Shown here: piece by piece, positions 7,889 to 16,836 of the stretch
Position numbering within the stretch: the first letter of the stretch is position 1
How the letters are laid out: the number at the start of each line of letters is the position of its first letter
From: Streptomyces sp. NBC_00425
Lineage (GTDB): Bacteria > Actinomycetota > Actinomycetes > Streptomycetales > Streptomycetaceae
Assembly: GCF_036030735.1 (NCBI RefSeq)
Contig: NZ_CP107928.1
Coordinates: forward strand, 1,054,001 to 1,118,000
DNA: 64,000 bases
Direction: 5' to 3'
Program-made: the position numbers and the translations under genes
The notes under the pieces: model-generated
The model's database searches: none
Told to the model about the DNA's origin: nothing
What the model saw: only the letters and a program-made list of their open reading frames with translations

Positions 7889-9091
7889 CTAGACCTCCTG
7901 AAGGTCCCTGACGTAGACGATCCCGTCGCAGTCGACGAGGTGGGCCGGGTCGAGCGGCGCGTAGCCGAACCAGGGCGACACGCGCGGAGCGGGACGCGGG
8001 TCGCCGAGTGCGGCGACGAGACGGGCGGCGTCGACGACACAGCGGTCGTGCGGGAGCGCGTGCAGGAGTCCTTCCACGGTGTCCGGCGCCGGGGCGGCCA
8101 CCCCGCGGCTCTGGATCGTGCCGACGGCGGTGGCCAGGAACGCGTACTCCTCGCCCAGACGGGCATCGGCGAGCGCGCCGGCGCTCCACCACCGCACCGT
8201 GCGTCCGCCCATCCGCATCGAGCTCTGCTCCCGCTGGAGGTGCGCGTTGTGGGCGTGCGCCAGGACCGGCCCCCGCTCGGCGAGGGCAAGCAGGTTGCCG
8301 GCCATCATCCGGCCCCGCAGACCGACCAGCCGGGTCATGCGACCCGGGGAGGTGTCGGCCGTCCAGTGGTGGTAGCGCAGCAGACCGACGGCCGTGCGTG
8401 CGTACAGGCGGGCGCGGTCCTGCTCGTCGCGCGAGGTCGTCGCGATCAGGTGCGGGGTCTGCGTGTCGAGCAGCGCCACCAGGTCGTCGGCGATCAGCCG
8501 CAGTTCCCCGGCTTCGGGCGACTGCCCGACGGACCGCGACGGGTCCGTCATCGCGGCCGGTTCGAGCCACCGGTCGTCGGCGCCGAGGAGCCGGTCCAGC
8601 GTCTGCGCGGTGCAGGGCAGCAGGTCCGGGTCCACCCGGGCGGCGAGGTGGGCGTGCAGCGCGGTGAGGGCCTGCCGGGGGCTCGCGCCGCCGGTGATCT
8701 CCAACGGGCCGTCGAAGCTGGCGAAGCGCAGCCGGTCGGCGGCGGGCCGGCCCTCGTTGAAGGCGCGCATCCAGCGCACGAGTTCGCGGTTGGCGGCTGA
8801 GGCGCCGAATCCGTGGCTGAACCCGCGCTCCATGACGTCGTCGAGGGTTCCCGCGCCGAAGGCGACGTGGTCGTCCACGGCGAGGCCCGCCAGACAGTCG
8901 CTCTCGATCGCGATCGTGCGGTAGCCCTCCTCTTCCACGAGCTGCCGGAACAGCTCGTTGCGCACGTCGAGCAGCGTGTCCTCGCCGTGGGTGGGCTCGC
9001 CCAGGGCGAGCAGTCGGGGCCGCCGTGCCAGCAGCTTCATGACGGCCGCTGCTTCGACGGCATGGGCGGTGTCCGTGAGGTCGGTTGCCAT
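7889..9091 (-). CDS. Erythromycin esterase-like hydrolase
   Basis: A 400-residue member of the EreA/EreB-like family. GEPTHG carries the probable catalytic His35, followed by IAIESD with Glu63, and AHAHNAHLQ carries another conserved histidine near residue 265. These match the active-site layout known for EreB. Most chromosomal actinobacterial members have no proven macrolide esterase activity, so resistance should not be assumed. The start is ATG 9091, directly beside a palindrome shared with the divergent MerR-type gene, which suggests that regulator controls it. Confidence 0.85.
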   Translation of the reverse strand: MATDLTDTAHAVEAAAVMKLLARRPRLLALGEPTHGEDTLLDVRNELFRQLVEEEGYRTIAIESDCLAGLAVDDHVAFGAGTLDDVMERGFSHGFGASAANRELVRWMRAFNEGRPAADRLRFASFDGPLEITGGASPRQALTALHAHLAARVDPDLLPCTAQTLDRLLGADDRWLEPAAMTDPSRSVGQSPEAGELRLIADDLVALLDTQTPHLIATTSRDEQDRARLYARTAVGLLRYHHWTADTSPGRMTRLVGLRGRMMAGNLLALAERGPVLAHAHNAHLQREQSSMRMGGRTVRWWSAGALADARLGEEYAFLATAVGTIQSRGVAAPAPDTVEGLLHALPHDRCVVDAARLVAALGDPRPAPRVSPWFGYAPLDPAHLVDCDGIVYVRDLQEV

Positions 9092-9093
9092 GC

Positions 9094-9113
9094 CTTCAAC
9101 GCTATCGTTGAAG
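9094..9113. promoter_or_regulatory. Palindromic operator between esterase and MerR-type gene
   Basis: CTTCAACG-CTAT-CGTTGAAG is a perfect 8-bp inverted repeat starting two bases before the esterase start codon. A second GAAGCTT element follows at 9110-9116 and recurs at 9121-9127. Dyads of this kind between divergent genes are typical MerR-family operators, although classical MerR sites sit in a long 19-bp promoter spacer, which is not evident here. Confidence 0.6.
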
Positions 9114-9160
9114 CTTCGGTGGAAGCTTTTCCCGCATCGGCGCCGGATAGCATCGACGTC

Positions 9161-9901
9161 GTGGGACGAAACCTTCAAAGCGGTGGACGGCTCAGGCCGA
9201 TCGACCTGGCGCGCGGGCACGGCCTGTCCACGCAGGCCGTCAGGAACTACGAGGAGGCCGGCATCCTTCCGGCCGCCGACCGCACCGTTCACGGCTACCG
9301 CACCTACACGCCGTTGCACGCGCGGGCCCTGGCCGCGTTCCTGGCCCTCGTGCCCGGTCACGGCCACCCGACGGCGACGGCGATCATGCGGGCCGTGAAC
9401 GCGGGCGCGCTCGACGAGGCCTTCCGCTGGGTCGACGAGAGCCACGCACGGCTGCTGGAGGACCGCAGGACCCTCAACGCCGTGGAACGCGCCCTGCACG
9501 ACCTGACGCCCGCCACGGCGTCCGCGACCGCACCCGGCGCCGCGCCCCCGCGGGCGGCCGGCCTGTTCATCGGAGTGCTGGCCGACCGGCTCGGCATCCG
9601 GCCCGCGACGCTGCGCGCATGGGAGCGCGCCGGTCTGGTGCGTCCGCGGCGCGACCCGGTGACCGGATACCGCGTCTACGACGAGGCCGATGTGCGGGAC
9701 GTGCGACTTGCGCACCAACTCAGGCGGGGCGGCTACCTGTTGGAGCAGATCGCCCCGCTGATCACCCAGGTGCGGGCGGCCGGTGGACTGGAGCCGCTGG
9801 AGGGAGCGCTGGGCGACTGGCGCCGCCGGCTGGCCGCGCGCGGGCGGGCCCTGCTGAACGGCGCGGCCGAGCTGGAGGCGTATCTGCGCGAGCGTGAGTG
9901 A
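9161..9901 (+). CDS. TioE-type transcriptional regulator with two MerR-like HTH regions
   Basis: A 246-residue regulator with two MerR-type winged helix-turn-helix modules. The first spans about residues 10-65 (RPIDLARGHGLSTQAVRNYE, then GYRTYT). The second is around 130-195 (IGVLADRLGIRPATLRAWE, then GYRVYDEADVRDVRL). This duplicated architecture matches TioE-like proteins, some of which sit in antibiotic clusters. The GTG at 9161 is eight bases after a TAGCAT -10 element (9148-9153), so the mRNA is probably leaderless. It is divergent from the esterase-like gene, its likely target, with the palindrome at 9094-9113 as probable binding site. Confidence 0.85.
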   Translation: MGRNLQSGGRLRPIDLARGHGLSTQAVRNYEEAGILPAADRTVHGYRTYTPLHARALAAFLALVPGHGHPTATAIMRAVNAGALDEAFRWVDESHARLLEDRRTLNAVERALHDLTPATASATAPGAAPPRAAGLFIGVLADRLGIRPATLRAWERAGLVRPRRDPVTGYRVYDEADVRDVRLAHQLRRGGYLLEQIAPLITQVRAAGGLEPLEGALGDWRRRLAARGRALLNGAAELEAYLRERE

Positions 9902-9982
9902 GACGGCGGGAGACGTCTCACTCGACGTGTCGGTCCCGGGGAGAGCCGACGCGGGTCCGACGCCGGTGGCGCAGGGCGGTCG

Positions 9983-10369
9983 TCAGCGGCCCCGGCCGCG
10001 CGGGTGCTGTCCGGGCGGCGCGGTGGTGGGGCGGTCGCCGGTGGCCGAGTGCGCGTCGGGGTGGAGGGGGAAGACCTGGTCGAGTCCGACGATCCGCAGG
10101 ACGCGCAGTGTGTTGGCGGGCACGGCGGCCAGGGCTACGTCGGCCCCGGCGGCGACCGCGTGGTTGCGGGCCGCGATCAGGGCGGTGATGCCGCTGGAGT
10201 CGCAGAACTCCAGTCGCGCCAGGTCGAGGACCATGAGCTGGCCGGGACGCAGGCCCGTGCGGGCGACGAAGTCGCGCAGCTCGTGCGCGGTGGCGTGGTC
10301 GAGGTCGCCGACGATCTCGATCACGGGTCCGGTGGCCGCGTCGCGAGCGGCGATCTTCACTGTGTTCAT
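9983..10369 (-). CDS. STAS-domain anti-sigma factor antagonist (RsbV-like)
   Basis: A 128-residue STAS protein. The phosphorylation loop reads LEFCDSSGITALI, with DSSG at residues 57-60, where an anti-sigma kinase would phosphorylate a serine. Dephosphorylation by the upstream PP2C phosphatase would free it to bind an anti-sigma factor and release a sigma factor. The start ATG overlaps the stop of that phosphatase as ATGA (10366-10369). The last 20 residues are a Pro/Gly/Arg-rich tail. Gene order and coupling place it in a partner-switching operon; no kinase or sigma gene lies in the window. Confidence 0.9.
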   Translation of the reverse strand: MNTVKIAARDAATGPVIEIVGDLDHATAHELRDFVARTGLRPGQLMVLDLARLEFCDSSGITALIAARNHAVAAGADVALAAVPANTLRVLRIVGLDQVFPLHPDAHSATGDRPTTAPPGQHPRGRGR

Positions 10370-11661
10370 CTCGAGTGATCCATTGCCGGGAGGAGCGCCG
10401 GTCCGGCGCCGGGGACGCCGATGGCGAGCAGCGCGGTGTCGTCGTCGACTCCGTCGCCGAGGCCCTCCAGCAGGCCGGTCAGGGCCTGGACGATCCCGTG
10501 CGGTGACGCGCCGGCGTGCGCGGCGACGAAGTCGCGCAGGGCGTGGTCGCCGTACAGGTCGGCGCGGTCGGGTCCGGTGCGCGCCTCGGTCAGACCGTCG
10601 GTGTACAGCAGGAGCGTGTCGCCGGGGCCGAGCGTGGTGGTGGCGGGCGTGAAGGTGGCCTGGGGCAGCACGCCCACCAGGAGCCCTCCGGGAGTGGGCA
10701 GGAAGTCCGTCTTCCCGTCGCCGCGGATGACGAGGGCGGGCGGATGGCCGCCGGAGGCCAGGCTGACGGTGGCGTGACCGGTGTCCGGGTCGCGGGTGAG
10801 GATGCCGAAGATCGCCGTGCAGTAGCGCGGGTCGCCGCCGGTGTAGCGCTCGTGCAGCACCGTGTTCAAGGTGGTGAGCGCGGTGACGGGGTCGGGGTCG
10901 TGCAGGGCCGCCGCGCGCAGGGTGTAGCGGGTCAGCGAGGTGACCGCGGCGGCTTTGGGGCCCTTGCCGCACACGTCGCCGAGGAAGAACGCCCAGCGGG
11001 CGCCGTCCAGGGCGAAGAGGTCGTAGAAGTCGCCGCCGAGCCGGTCCGGCGCCGCCGTGTGGTAGTACACGGCCGTCTCCACGCCCGGCACCTCGGGCAG
11101 CGTGGCGGGGAGCAGGGACTGCTGCAGCGCGGCCAGGGCCTCCTTGAGCCGGGCCCGGTCGGCCTCGGCCTGCTGGTGCGCCTGCTCGGCCTCCCGCTTG
11201 CGGCGCAGGAGTTCCTCTTCGTAGGAACGGCGGTCGGAGGCGTCGAAGACGGTGGTGCGGATCAGCAGCGGCTCGCCCTCGCTGCCGTGCTTGACGGCGG
11301 AGGAGACCAGGACCGGTATGCGTCCGCCGCCGGCCTTCTTCATCTCCAGCGCGATGCCGCTGATCTCGCCCTTCATCCGCAGCAGCGGCGCGAAGTGGGT
11401 CTCGTGGTACAGCTTGCCGCCCACGGTGAGCAGGTCGGCGAACCGCATGCGGCCCACCACTGCTGCGCGCTCCAGGCCGAGCCAGCCCAGCAGCGTCGTG
11501 TTGATCTTGGCGATGGTGCCGTCCATCAGCGTCGACAGGTATCCGCAGGGCGCCGACTCGTACAGGTCCTCGGCGCTGTCCTCGAGCAGCGCGGTGAACG
11601 CGGCGTCGGTCGACGCGGCGTCCGCCCCGTAGGGCTCCGGGCTCTCTCCGGCAGGGCACAT
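10366..11661 (-). CDS. rsbP: PAS-PP2C serine phosphatase, RsbP-like
   Basis: A 431-residue protein with the domain order of Bacillus subtilis RsbP: an N-terminal PAS domain (about 33-150, from DLYESAPCGYLST), a charged coiled coil (about 150-195), then a SpoIIE/PP2C phosphatase domain (about 205-425) with metal-binding motifs GGDFYDLF and LGDVCGKG. RsbP dephosphorylates RsbV-type antagonists when cellular energy falls and needs RsbQ for activity. The genes either side encode exactly those partners. It starts at ATG 11661, sharing one base with the stop of the RsbQ-like gene, and ends in a 4-bp overlap with the STAS gene. Confidence 0.88.
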   Translation of the reverse strand: MCPAGESPEPYGADAASTDAAFTALLEDSAEDLYESAPCGYLSTLMDGTIAKINTTLLGWLGLERAAVVGRMRFADLLTVGGKLYHETHFAPLLRMKGEISGIALEMKKAGGGRIPVLVSSAVKHGSEGEPLLIRTTVFDASDRRSYEEELLRRKREAEQAHQQAEADRARLKEALAALQQSLLPATLPEVPGVETAVYYHTAAPDRLGGDFYDLFALDGARWAFFLGDVCGKGPKAAAVTSLTRYTLRAAALHDPDPVTALTTLNTVLHERYTGGDPRYCTAIFGILTRDPDTGHATVSLASGGHPPALVIRGDGKTDFLPTPGGLLVGVLPQATFTPATTTLGPGDTLLLYTDGLTEARTGPDRADLYGDHALRDFVAAHAGASPHGIVQALTGLLEGLGDGVDDDTALLAIGVPGAGPALLPAMDHSR

Positions 11662-12464
11662 CACCGCAGGCCGCGCAGGAAGTCGAGGACGGCCGCGTTG
11701 GTGGCCTGCGGGGCGGACAGCTGCGGGCAGTGGCCGGTGGCCGGCAGCGTCACCAGGGTGGAGCCGGGGATCTCGGCGTGCACGTAGGCGCCGACCTCGC
11801 GCGGGGCGATGACGTCCTGGACGCATTCGAGGACCAGGGTCGGCACCGCCACGCCCTTGAGGTCGTCGCGGGAGTCGGACAGGAACGTGGTCCGGGCGAA
11901 GACGCGGGCGATGTCGGGGTCGGTGGCGCAGAAGCTGTGCGTCAGCTCCTCGCCCAGCTCCGGCCGGTCCGGGTTGCCCATGATGACCGGGGCCATGGTC
12001 GCCGACCAGCCCAGGTAGTTCGACTCCAGGGAAGCGAGCAGCTCGTCGATGTCCTCGGCGCTGAACCCGCCGCGGTAGCCGTCGGTGTCGATGTAGCGGG
12101 GCGACGGGGCCACCATCACCAGGGATCCGATCCGATCCGGCGCCGCCTGCGCGGCGAGCACCCCCACCATCGCGCTGACCGAGTGCCCGACGAAGGCGGC
12201 GTCCCGCAGATCCAGCTCCTCGCAGACGTCGACGACGTCCTGTGCGTAGCCCTGAAGGGTCGAGTACCGCTTCTCGTCCCACGCGGACAGGTCCGAGCGG
12301 CCCGAGCCGACGTAGTCGAACAGGACGACCCGGTAGTGCTCGGCGAGGGCGGGGACCGTCAGTCGCCACATGTTCTGGTCGCAGCCGAACCCGTGAGCCA
12401 GGACGACCACCGGTCCGTCCGGCCGACCGGTGATCACGACGTTGTTCCTGCGACGAATGTCCAT
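11661..12464 (-). CDS. rsbQ: Alpha/beta hydrolase, RsbQ-type stress-signalling protein
   Basis: A 267-residue alpha/beta hydrolase close in length and motifs to B. subtilis RsbQ (269 residues). The nucleophile elbow VGHSVSAM gives Ser95, DVIAPREV gives Asp217 and ATGHCPQLS gives His245, aligning with Ser96/Asp219/His247. Internal blocks such as FCATDPDIARVFARTTF and the NPDRPE motif are also shared. RsbQ supplies a small hydrophobic signal or cofactor to RsbP, and the fold is that of the plant karrikin/strigolactone receptors. ATG 12464 is chosen because GGCAGG lies nine bases upstream; ATG 12473 sits too close to it. Confidence 0.88.
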   Translation of the reverse strand: MDIRRRNNVVITGRPDGPVVVLAHGFGCDQNMWRLTVPALAEHYRVVLFDYVGSGRSDLSAWDEKRYSTLQGYAQDVVDVCEELDLRDAAFVGHSVSAMVGVLAAQAAPDRIGSLVMVAPSPRYIDTDGYRGGFSAEDIDELLASLESNYLGWSATMAPVIMGNPDRPELGEELTHSFCATDPDIARVFARTTFLSDSRDDLKGVAVPTLVLECVQDVIAPREVGAYVHAEIPGSTLVTLPATGHCPQLSAPQATNAAVLDFLRGLR

Positions 12465-12730
12465 ACCAACCATCCTGCCATCACCGCCGACGGCTCCCGT
12501 ACGCCCCGGCCCGCACGGCCGGCGGGAGGCAGGGGCCCCCTTCCCAGGACGGCAGCGGGCCCCCTGCCCAGGGCGGCAGGGGCAGGCCCACGCCGCGACG
12601 GCAAGGGCAGGAAGCGGCGCTCGACCTCCCCAGGCATCGCGCCGCTTCCTGCCGACTCGCTTCGACTACCCCGCGTCCGCCGCTCTACGCACACCGGATC
12701 CGGGGAACATTCACACACGTCGGACGGCGT

Positions 12731-15055
12731 TCACAGGAGGAGATGGCGCTCCATCCAGTCGCCGGCGGCCCGGCGGAACAGTCGCCGGTTGTCCGCGCGC
12801 AGGAAGTCGTGGCCCTCGTCGCGCAGCGTCAGCAGCTCGGCGGCGAGGCCCCGTTCCCGGGCGGCCCGCACGAACTGGCGGGACTCCTCCGGCGGCACGT
12901 TGGTGTCGTGTTCGCCGTGGACGGCGAGCACCGGGACGCGCAGCGCGTCGACGCGGGCCATCGGCGACAGGGACCGCAGCAGCTCCCGGTCACGGTCGGG
13001 GTGACCGTACTTGTGCGCCGCGGACTCCGCGAGCCAGGGTTCCGTCGCGGCGAAGAAGGTCAGGAAGTCCGACATGCCGCAGACGGCCACTCCGGTGCGG
13101 AACAGCTCGGGGTGCCACACCAGGGAGGCGAACGTCAGGTAGCCGCCGTAGGAGCGGCCCATGACGGCCAGTCGTGTCGGGTCGGCGAGCCCCGTCGTGG
13201 CAACGTGGGCCGCGCAGTCGGCGACGTCGTCCAGCGCCGCGAAGCGGCCGGCGCCGAGGTCGGCGTCGACGAACGAGCGGCCGTGGCCGGAGGATCCGCG
13301 CACGTCCGGGGCGAAGACGTCCAGGCCGCGCCCGGTCAGTTCGTGGTAGAGCGGGTGGAAGATCGGGCGTTCCTGTTCCTCGGGGCCGCCGTGCAGGTGG
13401 ATCACACAGGGCGCGGGCACGCTCGGGGGGCGGCCCGGCGCGCGGTAGTACCAGCCGCTCAGCGGCAGCCCGTCGCGCGCGGTCAGCCGCAGCGGGACGG
13501 GGCGCACGGGCGGGCGGCCCGGCGGGACGGCGTCCTCGTCCTTCGAGGACCAGGGGGTGCGCAGCAGGGAGACGCCCTCGTGGGCCCACCACACTCCGGG
13601 GCGGCGTTGCGAGCCCGACAGCGCGAGCAGCAGACGGCCCGCGCCGGCCGCCGTGACGCGGGTGACGACCTCGTGGGGCAGGGGGATGGGCCGGGCCGGC
13701 CCTGTGGTGTCGGGAGCCTGCCGTGTGGGGACGCCCCAGAAGGCGGGGAAGGTCTCGACCAGTTGGAGTTCGCTCGCCCCCCGGGTGTTCCAGGCCAGGG
13801 CGGCGGTGCGGCCGTCGTGGGCCATCGCCAGCAGCTCGAGGTCGCAGCCCTCGCGTTCCGCGACGACGGACGTGTGGTGCGGCGCTTCGAGGGGGTCGTA
13901 GGACGCCGCGTCGGGCCGGCCCTGCGCGTCGAGGACCACGGCGAGGAGCGCCGCGTACTCCCGGTCCGCGTTGCTGCGCAGCCACAGGGTCCGGGCGTCG
14001 GGTGAGAACCTGCCGATCCACGGGTCCCCGTCGGCGACCGGCAGGGCGAAGGTGGCGCTCGCGTCGTCCGTCCGCCGCACGACGGCCTCCCGCCGGCCGC
14101 GCGGTCCCCGGCGCAGCAGCACGAGCGAGCCGTCCCGGCTGAGGTCGCACGCCCGCAGGGTGGCCGCGTGGGTCTCCGTGGTCAGCAGGGCGGGCGACGC
14201 CAGCCCGTCGGGGTCGATCAGGTAGACCGACAGGCCTCCGTCGGGGCGCACGGTCGCCGCCGGCGGCGCGGTGACGTCGGCCGGCCGGCTGCTCGCCGTC
14301 CCGGTCGCCGTCGCCGTGCCGGTCGCCGGGCCGTTCCAGGTCGCGGCGTCGTACGAGGAGGCTCCGAGGAGCGTGGCGTGTCCGCCGCGGTCGGCCCAGC
14401 CGGCGGGCGGGAGGGCGCCGTCCAGAGGGCTGTCGGCCGGGCCGCGGTCCGTCGGGGCGCGGCCCCGGGCGACGTCGCCGGGGCCGCGGGCGGACGGCGC
14501 GGTGACGGTGACGGCGAGACAGGAGCCGTCGTGCGACCAGCAGCCCAGATAGGCGGTGCTGCCCGGATCGGCGCCGGCCAGCACGCGCCGGCCGGTGCCG
14601 TCGGGGCGCACGCACAGCACCCGGGAGTGCTCTCCGCCGCCCGGCGCGGTGGTGTACGCGATCCAGCGGCCGTCCGGCGACCAGGACACCTCGGTGACCG
14701 GATCGGGCGAGGAGTCCAACAGCCGGACGTCGGCGCTGTTCACGGGCCCGGCCCAGAGCTGGGGCACCCCGCCGCGGTCGCAGATGAAGGCCACCTCGGC
14801 GCCGTCCGCGCCCCCGGAGGGGTACCAGCAGCCGTGCGCGCGCAGCCGGCTCACGGCCTCGCGCGGTCCGGCCGCCTCGGGCAGCAGCACCATGGCCGGG
14901 GCCGCCTCGCACACCGCGCCGGGCGCGTCCCCGTCCGTGGAACGGGTGTCCGCGGGAAGGGCGTCCGCGCCCAACGTCGCGAGGCGGGCGTCGGCCCGTC
15001 GCAGGGCGGGCGCCGGGCCGTTCGCGGGCCGCCCGTCCCGGTCGCCGTCCGTCAC
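12731..15055 (-). CDS. S9 family peptidase (prolyl oligopeptidase/acylaminoacyl-peptidase type)
   Basis: A 774-residue serine peptidase with an N-terminal WD40/TolB-like propeller (WSPDGRWIAYTT is one blade motif) and a C-terminal alpha/beta-hydrolase domain. The triad is Ser635 (GRSYGGYL), Asp717 (HGEHDTNVP) and His749 (DEGHDFL). It has no signal peptide, so it should cleave short peptides in the cytosol. The GTG start at 15055 overlaps the amidotransferase stop as GTGA, so the two are translationally coupled. In-frame ATGs at 15133 and 15079 would overlap that gene more deeply and are rejected. It may process or degrade the product of the upstream ligase and amidotransferase. Confidence 0.88.
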   Translation of the reverse strand: MTDGDRDGRPANGPAPALRRADARLATLGADALPADTRSTDGDAPGAVCEAAPAMVLLPEAAGPREAVSRLRAHGCWYPSGGADGAEVAFICDRGGVPQLWAGPVNSADVRLLDSSPDPVTEVSWSPDGRWIAYTTAPGGGEHSRVLCVRPDGTGRRVLAGADPGSTAYLGCWSHDGSCLAVTVTAPSARGPGDVARGRAPTDRGPADSPLDGALPPAGWADRGGHATLLGASSYDAATWNGPATGTATATGTASSRPADVTAPPAATVRPDGGLSVYLIDPDGLASPALLTTETHAATLRACDLSRDGSLVLLRRGPRGRREAVVRRTDDASATFALPVADGDPWIGRFSPDARTLWLRSNADREYAALLAVVLDAQGRPDAASYDPLEAPHHTSVVAEREGCDLELLAMAHDGRTAALAWNTRGASELQLVETFPAFWGVPTRQAPDTTGPARPIPLPHEVVTRVTAAGAGRLLLALSGSQRRPGVWWAHEGVSLLRTPWSSKDEDAVPPGRPPVRPVPLRLTARDGLPLSGWYYRAPGRPPSVPAPCVIHLHGGPEEQERPIFHPLYHELTGRGLDVFAPDVRGSSGHGRSFVDADLGAGRFAALDDVADCAAHVATTGLADPTRLAVMGRSYGGYLTFASLVWHPELFRTGVAVCGMSDFLTFFAATEPWLAESAAHKYGHPDRDRELLRSLSPMARVDALRVPVLAVHGEHDTNVPPEESRQFVRAARERGLAAELLTLRDEGHDFLRADNRRLFRRAAGDWMERHLLL

Positions 15056-16836
15056 GTGATTCCGTGCGTCTGCAGCCATATCTCCAGCAAAGCTACCTGC
15101 CACAGGGCGTTCGCTCCGCGCCTGGTCCGGCACTCGTCGGGCGCCGCGAGGAGCTCGGCCACGTACGACTCCCGGAACAGGCCTCGCTCCGTCGCCTCGG
15201 GCGCCTTCAGCGCCTCCTGCACACGCTGCAGGACGGGACCCGCCATATGGCGGATCGCCGGCACGGGGAAGTAGCCCTTGGGACGGTCGACGACCTCGCG
15301 CGGCAGGAGCTTGCGGCCCGCCTCCTTCAGGACGCCCTTCCCGCCGTCGGCGAGTTTGAGCTCCGGCGGGCAGGCCGCGGCCAGCTCCACGAGCTCGTGG
15401 TCGAGGAACGGCACCCGGGCCTCCAGGCCCCAGGCCATCGTCATGTTGTCGACCCGCTTGACGGGGTCGTCGACGAGCATGACGTGCGTGTCGAGGCGGA
15501 GCGCCGCGTCCAGGGCGCTCTGCGCCCCCGGCGCCGCCATGTGCTCGCGGACGAAGTCGCCCGACGCGTCGCCGGGCGGCAGCAGCTGCGGCTGGACGAT
15601 CCGGGCCAGGTCGGCGTGCGGCCGGTCGAAGTACGTCTGCGCGTACTGCTCGGGCTCGTCCTCCCGAGCCACCTCGGCCAGCTGCGGGTACCAGTGGTAG
15701 CCGGCGAACACCTCGTCGGCGCCCTGCCCGCTCTGCACGACCTTCACCTCCTTCGACACCTGCTCGGACAGCAGGTAGAAGGCGACCACGTCGTGGCTGA
15801 CCATGGGCTCGCTCATGGCGGCGATCGCGCCGTCCAGGGCCGTGGACACCCGGTCGGACGGCACCATCAGACGGCGGTGGTCGGTGGCGAACTCCCGGGA
15901 CACCAGATCCGAGTACCGGAACTCGTCGCCCTCCTCACCGCCCTCCGCCTCGAAGCCGACGCTGAACGTCATCAGGTCCCGCTGCCCCTCGTCGGCCAGC
16001 AGGGCGACGATGAGGCTGGAGTCGAGGCCGCCGGAGAGCAGCACGCCGACCTGGACGTCGGACACCATGCGGCGTCGCACGGCGGTGCGCAGCGCCTCCA
16101 GCACCGCGTCGCGCCACTCGTTCGCGCCCATGCCGGCGTACTCGGGCCGGCGCGTGTAGGACGGCTGCCAGTAGCGGTGGTCGCGGTGCGTGCCGTCCGG
16201 CTCGACGACCCGCACGGTGGCCGGGGGAAGCTTGCGCACGCCGTTCAGGACGGTGCGGGGCGCCGCCACCGTGGCGTGCCAGCTGAGGTACTGGTGGACG
16301 GCCGTCGGGTCGAGCGAGGTGTCCACGTCCCCGGCGGCGAGGAGGGCGGGCAGCGACGAGGCGAAGCGCAGCCGACCGGGCGTCCGGGACAGGTAGAGGG
16401 GCTTGATGCCGAGCCGGTCGCGGGCCAGCACCACGCGGCCGGTGCGGTGCTCGACGAGGGCGAAGGCGAACATGCCGTGGAAGTGCTCGACGCAGGCGGT
16501 CCCCCACTGCCGGTAGGCCTTGAGCACCACCTCGGTGTCGGACGTCGACGTGAAGCGGTGGCCGAGGCCGCGCAGTTCGTCGCGCAGCTCCTGGTAGTTG
16601 TACACGCAGCCGTTGAAGACGCCGGTGAGCTCGCCGGGGGCGTCCGTCATCGGCTGGGCCCCGAGGTCCGACAGGTCGATGATCTTCAGGCGCCGGTGTC
16701 CCAGCGCCACCGCGCCTCGTGTCCAGAGGCCCTGGCCGTCGGGTCCGCGGGCGGCTAGCCGCTCGCTCATGCGCCCGACGGCCGCCAGATCGGGCCGCCG
16801 TCCGTCGAAGCGGATCTCTCCGCTCAGACCGCACAT
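15052..16836 (-). CDS. Asparagine synthase-type amidotransferase, NAGGN amidotransferase-like
   Basis: A 594-residue class II glutamine amidotransferase. Cys2 (MCGLSGEIRFDG) is the glutaminase nucleophile, and the synthetase domain has the PPi-loop LLSGGLDSSLIV near residue 265. The MCGxxGEIRFDG start and the length fit the family annotated as N-acetylglutaminylglutamine amidotransferase (TIGR03104), which amidates an acylated dipeptide to make the osmolyte NAGGN, rather than ordinary AsnB. In proteobacteria that enzyme is encoded with a GNAT/ATP-grasp synthetase and an M42 peptidase. Here the neighbours are a GCS2-type ligase, a GNAT and an S9 peptidase. Its ATG overlaps the small ORF upstream. 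Confidence 0.85.
   Translation of the reverse strand: MCGLSGEIRFDGRRPDLAAVGRMSERLAARGPDGQGLWTRGAVALGHRRLKIIDLSDLGAQPMTDAPGELTGVFNGCVYNYQELRDELRGLGHRFTSTSDTEVVLKAYRQWGTACVEHFHGMFAFALVEHRTGRVVLARDRLGIKPLYLSRTPGRLRFASSLPALLAAGDVDTSLDPTAVHQYLSWHATVAAPRTVLNGVRKLPPATVRVVEPDGTHRDHRYWQPSYTRRPEYAGMGANEWRDAVLEALRTAVRRRMVSDVQVGVLLSGGLDSSLIVALLADEGQRDLMTFSVGFEAEGGEEGDEFRYSDLVSREFATDHRRLMVPSDRVSTALDGAIAAMSEPMVSHDVVAFYLLSEQVSKEVKVVQSGQGADEVFAGYHWYPQLAEVAREDEPEQYAQTYFDRPHADLARIVQPQLLPPGDASGDFVREHMAAPGAQSALDAALRLDTHVMLVDDPVKRVDNMTMAWGLEARVPFLDHELVELAAACPPELKLADGGKGVLKEAGRKLLPREVVDRPKGYFPVPAIRHMAGPVLQRVQEALKAPEATERGLFRESYVAELLAAPDECRTRRGANALWQVALLEIWLQTHGIT

Noticed and set aside
7889..9091. Macrolide resistance gene
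   Set aside because: The family is right, but chromosomal actinobacterial members often lack macrolide esterase activity, so resistance cannot be claimed from sequence.
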